The notes beneath the pieces were generated by a model, which had not been told where the DNA came from, did no database searches, and saw only the letters and a list, made by a program, of their open reading frames with translations. The translations under genes and the position numbers were made by a program. A stretch of 64,000 nucleotides of DNA from Melieria omissa (taxonomy: Eukaryota; Arthropoda; Insecta; Diptera; Ulidiidae): positions 12,377,032 through 12,441,031 of the forward strand of contig OZ020268.1 in assembly GCA_963971225.1 (NCBI GenBank), given 5' to 3'. Each line of letters opens with the position of its first letter. Positions within the stretch are counted from its first letter, which is position 1. Of the stretch, positions 59,754 through 64,000 are shown piece by piece.

Positions 59754-59923
59754 TCTGAGTTCAGTTCTGTGCATTTTCCAACCCGATATTGACATGACAC
59801 TATATATACCTGTTGATAATTACAATTTAAATAATCAAGTTTTTAGCCAAATGATCATTGCAAATCTGGCCTTCACTTGATGGCATTGTACAGGCGCGCT
59901 AAGCCTTTGTTGCCATACCAAAT

Positions 59924-59929
59924 AATAAA
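59924..59929 (+). terminator. Poly(A) signal of Ppt1
   Basis: AATAAA about 170 bases downstream of the Ppt1 stop codon, within an A/T-rich tract. Confidence 0.5.
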
Positions 59930-60444
59930 ACACAACAATAATAAATAGCAAGATTTTGAAAAATAATAGAGATTAATAGTTATATAATTGAGAGTTAAGT
60001 TAAAAAATATAATAAAAGTTCTAAAATCGAATGTCGTTTTACCTGCTATAAGATTTCGACGCTAACATTTTAATCACTGCGAATAGTAATAGTTACTCTT
60101 GGACAATTGCGCTTTTTAATTTAATATATAATTATTCCGGGGGCACTCATAAGTTATATAAAGGAAAGACAGAATCCAGGCTAGTTAGCTCGGCTTCTTT
60201 CATGTAACTTGCATATCTGCTTCGGTAATAAAATGTTGAATGAGCTATTGAGGCGGGATTTTATAGTGTCAGGCTGTGATATAAATGTTATCAGGTACTT
60301 TTTAGTGCTTTCCGCTGTTCGTGCATTTTTTTAATCATCGTTTCCCCTGACAGTATGGCACCGCCAATCACATCTCCCAAGCAACGACCCTAACTTTAAC
60401 ATTCACAACTTGCGTGTTACAGAAATGCGCACTCACAAAAAGAA

Positions 60445-60450
60445 TTTATT
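60445..60450 (-). terminator. Poly(A) signal of the MYCBPAP-like gene
   Basis: On the minus strand AATAAA occurs 22 bases after the stop codon at 60472, giving a very short 3' UTR. Confidence 0.55.
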
Positions 60451-60471
60451 CTTTTCCATTGATGAAAAGAA

Positions 60472-62679
60472 TCATATAATGTCAGTGCTTTCTATCACGG
60501 ACACAATGTCCTCAATGAAATTGCATAAATGTGTGTATGTCTGCACATAGAGTGTATCTCGAAATGCCTTGCGATGCCGCAGATCTTTCACCAGTTGCTC
60601 TTTCAACTCTGTCTCGTTGATCTTGCGCTTTTTTCGAGTGGTACTCTTGCGAGGATTAGTACCAGCGCGGGGCATGGTACTAGCGCGGGGGTTAGTACTA
60701 GCGCGGGGGTTTGTAGTATTGCGGGGAAGAGTACCACGGCGGGGACTGCGGCTTTGGCTCTGGCGGCGGTGCTGGCTTGGGTTTGGTTTGATCATTGACT
60801 TTTTGGCGGATTCTTCTGCCAATGCTTCCTCTTCAGCCAACATGTCGTAGTACTCCTTAAGCGCCGTTTTCAAGAAGGCTTGCTCGATGGTAAACGCCAA
60901 CTCTTCCCATTCGTCAATGCCGGTCATAATGATGCCGCGCACATAAACCATTCGCGCCCGATCGCGTTCTGCGGTGTCCTCGATCCTCGTCTCGAACTCG
61001 ACGGGCATGCCCCTCATCTCGTCCAGTATGCCCGTCAATTCGGTAAAGAGGTTGGCGCGCTCCTCAGGACCTTCATATCGATAAATCAAAGTCTTGATCG
61101 TTTCCAGTCTTAGGTCCCACAAGGGTTCGCGCGGTTTCTTCACACGACGATGCAGCGCCTTGAGCAGCTCCAAGTCGTCGTAGCGCTCGCATCGATAGCC
61201 CACGTTGTAGAACTCGAACAGTTCGCGCTCATTGAAAGTGCGCTTGTACGGGCAGATTCTCTCGGGGGGCTTTATCAGCGGCGTCAGCGAACCCAGGTTC
61301 TTGGTCAACGTGCGCATCATCTTCAAGTTGGACTTTTCGATAACGAGCGTGCGAATGCCATTGATCTTGGCCAAATATGCGGGCGGACCTCGGCACCGGC
61401 CGTTCAGCTTCATCACAATGGCGTCTACCTTGCGGCAAAAGAACTGTGGGTCCACCTTCAGCATCCACTTCTCCATGACGATGTCCACGCGACGCGGCTG
61501 GAACTGGACGATGATGTCGCGCGACTCGCCCGAAGTCAAGCGAAACGGTCTCCGATCGAAGATGAACTCGTCGTCAGTGGCCTTCAGCAGCTGCCCGTTC
61601 TTTTCGTAGTACGGCCGATGTGTCCATTCGCAGTTGAGCACCTTCTTGCCCAGATTTTCCAAGTGCAGCACTCGCCTGATCATCTTCTCGAAGGGCTCGC
61701 ACTCGAAGCGCAGCTCCACCTCGACATTCTTAGAACTGCGTTTGGCGAGCAATTGGAACACTTGGTCGTTCACCTTCAGGCTGTAGTCGCACTGTTGCGG
61801 CTCGTCATCGAGCTTCTTCTCCACGCATTCGGCAGCACACAGTGACGTGTCGCTGGAAATGGCGCGAATAGACTCCTCCGCCAAGAACTCAATGTCCGAG
61901 TTGTGCCGCAGCAAATGCGACTTCGTCAGGCTCTCGCCGACAATCTGCAAATGCTCAATATCCGGAAAGTGCTCGATTACGCGCTCAATGTCCTCGTGCT
62001 TGTCCTCGATGCGACGTTCCAGCACCTTCGACTTCAGCCAGGCCGTCTTCTTCTCAACACCCTGGATCTTGCGCTTTCCCAGCAGCTCCTCCTTGGTTGC
62101 CGCGGGCAAGCCACTCACCTCAACCCTCACGAAGCCGTCCCGCAAACTCTTCGGCAGCGTCTCCCGCAACTCGTGAATGTGCACGCACCTCTCCATGTCG
62201 TCGTATTCGCGCAGTTTCAGCACCTTTCTGCTCACCACCGCCAGCGGATGCATGCGCTCGGCGTAGTCCAGCAATCGTTTCACCGTCTGCTTGTCGCGCT
62301 CTTCCACGGTGGTTACGCGATTGAACAGCAGGTCTCCTGGTTGCTTGCCCGTCTTGCTTTTTATGTTCTCCCCAATTTGCTTGCGATCCTTCAGTACGTT
62401 CTTCCAGTACTCCAGACGTTTGTCGAAGCTGTACTCGGAAGATTTCCTCTTCACCGAGGAGCATTGCGAGGAGGACACCTCCACATTGCCAGCTCTGTCG
62501 TCAAAGATGTTATTGATGATTTCGTTCACGATGCGGCGGTTGTGATCCATAGAGACCGCCCTCCGTGAGGTCGGCAATTCAAATTCGTCCGACGAGGTCG
62601 AGGGCGGGGAGAACAAATTCATGATAGAGTAGTTCCTCGTCTGGGCGACCGAAGTTCTACTACGTTCTGCGCTCTGCAT
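60472..62679 (-). CDS. MYCBP-associated protein (MYCBPAP) family member, intronless
   Basis: Protein of 735 residues in a single exon. Vertebrate MYCBPAP binds the Myc-binding protein AMY-1 and is linked to sperm tail central apparatus; the fly role is probably in sperm or cilia, by inference. The middle (about 300-470) matches the conserved family block: VEVELRFECEPFEKMIRRVL, CEWTHRPYYEKNG, FIFDRRPFRLTSGESRDIIV and MKLNGRCRGPPAYLAKING, an immunoglobulin-like (ASH-type) fold. The N-terminal half is charged and helical. Near residues 650-690 a short tandem repeat of NPRAST/MPRAGT type sits in a very basic, Arg/Ser/Thr-rich tail. The protein is shorter than vertebrate MYCBPAP (over 900). It starts at ATG 62679, the first in frame after an upstream stop. 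Lack of introns is common for testis genes in flies but could also reflect retroposition. Confidence 0.85.
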   Translation of the reverse strand: MQSAERSRTSVAQTRNYSIMNLFSPPSTSSDEFELPTSRRAVSMDHNRRIVNEIINNIFDDRAGNVEVSSSQCSSVKRKSSEYSFDKRLEYWKNVLKDRKQIGENIKSKTGKQPGDLLFNRVTTVEERDKQTVKRLLDYAERMHPLAVVSRKVLKLREYDDMERCVHIHELRETLPKSLRDGFVRVEVSGLPAATKEELLGKRKIQGVEKKTAWLKSKVLERRIEDKHEDIERVIEHFPDIEHLQIVGESLTKSHLLRHNSDIEFLAEESIRAISSDTSLCAAECVEKKLDDEPQQCDYSLKVNDQVFQLLAKRSSKNVEVELRFECEPFEKMIRRVLHLENLGKKVLNCEWTHRPYYEKNGQLLKATDDEFIFDRRPFRLTSGESRDIIVQFQPRRVDIVMEKWMLKVDPQFFCRKVDAIVMKLNGRCRGPPAYLAKINGIRTLVIEKSNLKMMRTLTKNLGSLTPLIKPPERICPYKRTFNERELFEFYNVGYRCERYDDLELLKALHRRVKKPREPLWDLRLETIKTLIYRYEGPEERANLFTELTGILDEMRGMPVEFETRIEDTAERDRARMVYVRGIIMTGIDEWEELAFTIEQAFLKTALKEYYDMLAEEEALAEESAKKSMIKPNPSQHRRQSQSRSPRRGTLPRNTTNPRASTNPRASTMPRAGTNPRKSTTRKKRKINETELKEQLVKDLRHRKAFRDTLYVQTYTHLCNFIEDIVSVIESTDII

Positions 62680-63622
62680 AGCGGGTCTTGTAACTTATTG
62701 TTCGAACTGCTTAATGTTGAATAAAGGGTAAAGATGATTACCGAAAGCTTTTTTAGCCACAAACAAAAATTTTTTAAATAAGGCAGGACATAAATATAAA
62801 CGAACGTCTGTTGTGTGGAAAAATGAACACGTAAAAATCGATTTCTCCACTTTCAATCATTTTTTAAGGTATTTCTCCTTCTTTTTTTAATTACAACTTT
62901 ACAAGACTGTCTTGAAAAGTACTGTCACAGACGACGTACTTGTCACAGTGATTGCATTATTTTCAAACACAGCATTTCTTCAATGCCATTGACAATTTTG
63001 CGTTCAAATGAGCCGCTTTAAATAAGCTGGCGTCCAAATGAAACACGTGAGTTTTGAAGATTGTTTTAACAAGTATTAAATATCTGTTTTAATAGTAACA
63101 CTGAATATGCATATATGAATCGATTTGTATTATAATTATATATTTCTTGGAAATATGTGTATGATAGATCGATTATTTTAATGTATATATAAAAATATGA
63201 CAATTTTCACAACAAGCATACACACAATGGTATAAACAAAGAGTTAATATAACAAATTTGCATTTCAATTCCTTATATTTATGGAACCATACGAGTAGTC
63301 ATCGTAAAAGTAGACTAAAAATAAATTACAATAATAGTTTAGTCCAAGCCGCGCTGCACCAGCGCGCCAGACCATTGCGGAAAAGCAAGTGCTGTTCTAC
63401 AACCGATTGCTTTGGAATATTGCAGTATCTGTAATGCCCAAGAAAATCATATAGCGAATATGAAGAGTACATGAGTGGGAAACTGCTACTTCAGCTACTG
63501 TGAATTAGTTGCGTTATTTGTTTGTTTTTCTAGTCGTATTTCTTTCCATTTCACTTCTTATGCTTTTTATTTTAATAGAGGTATCTTGTGTTCTCTGCAC
63601 CAGCAGCATTTCATGCACCAAA
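62680..63622. other. Intergenic interval, MYCBPAP-like gene to carbonic anhydrase gene
   Basis: AT-rich, with ATATATA patches at about 63130-63200. It holds the presumed promoter of the MYCBPAP-like gene (right after 62680) and the 3' UTR of the carbonic anhydrase gene. Nothing else recognised. Confidence 0.45.
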
Positions 63623-63967
63623 TCATAACTTTGACTTTGGTTTGGCGTTACGTGCAAACAGAATTTCCGGATTCTTATCGGGTCGTTGGATTTCACGGAA
63701 ATTATTTACAATCTTTTTGGTTGCGTCCTTGGGACAGGATTGCAGCTTTCGAAAAACGTGCACCTGTTGGGTGAACAATAGTTAATACCTTGCAATGCAA
63801 TGAAATTATTTTCAGCCTATTAACACATACCTGACCCTTGGACACGTAGATTGGCGTGCGGTAGATTATCCAGGTAACGCTCTCAAAGTAGGGCGCCGTC
63901 GTAAGAGATCCTTTGTACGAGTAGTAGTGCTTGCTCAGCTCCTGTAAGCCAATCCAAGACAGACAGT
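63623..63967 (-). CDS. Alpha-carbonic anhydrase family protein, last two exons (partial)
   Basis: Two exons are visible: 63967-63831 and 63763-63623, joined by a 67-base GT-AG intron; the rest of the gene lies beyond the window. The first encodes KHYYSYKGSLTTAPYFESVT and WIIYRTPIYVSKGQ, the alpha-CA block that in CA II is GSLTTPP..E.VTW and includes the substrate-gating Thr199 (Thr retained). The second exon gives VHVFRKLQSC, IVNNFREIQRP and ends NAKPKSKL, corresponding to the F..L......NNFRPxQ end of the family. The zinc histidines would be in exons outside the window, so activity versus a CA-related (inactive) protein cannot be judged. From memory, CG11284 (a CA-related gene) lies near CG11294 and Ppt1 on the Drosophila X, which would fit. 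Confidence 0.85.
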
Positions 63968-64000
63968 CTGCAATGTAATCAAAGAGCATTTGTTAATCGA

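Larger units (their letters stand above)
59754..60471. other. Convergent 3' interval, Ppt1 to MYCBPAP-like gene
   Basis: AT-rich 3' UTR sequence. AATAAA on the plus strand at about 59924 serves Ppt1. No further gene is recognised. Confidence 0.45.

Overview
This window is eukaryotic nuclear DNA, most likely from a higher fly (Diptera, Brachycera). It is AT-rich, with short GT-AG introns of about 55 to 70 bases, long gene-poor stretches, CAA/CAG microsatellites and many small DNA transposons. The protein sequences read like close relatives of Drosophila genes, and a true fruit fly (Tephritidae) or similar genome is my best guess; that is inference. From memory of the D. melanogaster map, fused, Ppt1, a Hexo2-type hexosaminidase and the paired-like homeobox gene CG11294 are all X-linked there, so the window probably belongs to Muller element A.

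Layout. 1-11.4 kb: gene desert with several minisatellites, an 11-bp satellite split by a 650-bp inverted-repeat element, and a decayed transposase. 11.5-22 kb: four compact genes, namely a secreted astacin metalloprotease (+), the Hedgehog-pathway kinase fused (-), a CHK/ecdysteroid-kinase-like gene (+) and a GH20 beta-hexosaminidase (-). 22-53 kb: a transposon-rich desert with a mutated but almost full-length piggyBac, an internally deleted mariner nested in a hAT-type element, several TTAA-flanked elements, hAT, pogo and Harbinger-like MITEs, a large foldback structure and LINE 3' ends. 53-64 kb: a paired-like homeobox gene whose main intron holds a 5'-truncated LINE and a pogo MITE, then Ppt1 (lysosomal palmitoyl-protein thioesterase), an intronless MYCBPAP-like gene, and the last two exons of an alpha-carbonic anhydrase family gene.

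I rebuilt six multi-exon genes by hand; in each, exon lengths sum to a whole number of codons with consistent phases. The host genes act in unrelated pathways (extracellular proteolysis, Hedgehog signalling, small-molecule phosphorylation, glycan trimming, transcription, lysosomal deacylation), so this is a gene neighbourhood and not a functional cluster. The most notable points are a duplicated module in Fused, a 31-nt intron and a GC-AG intron in one kinase-like gene, the helical-period 11-bp satellite, and a set of TTAA-flanked elements around a broken piggyBac.
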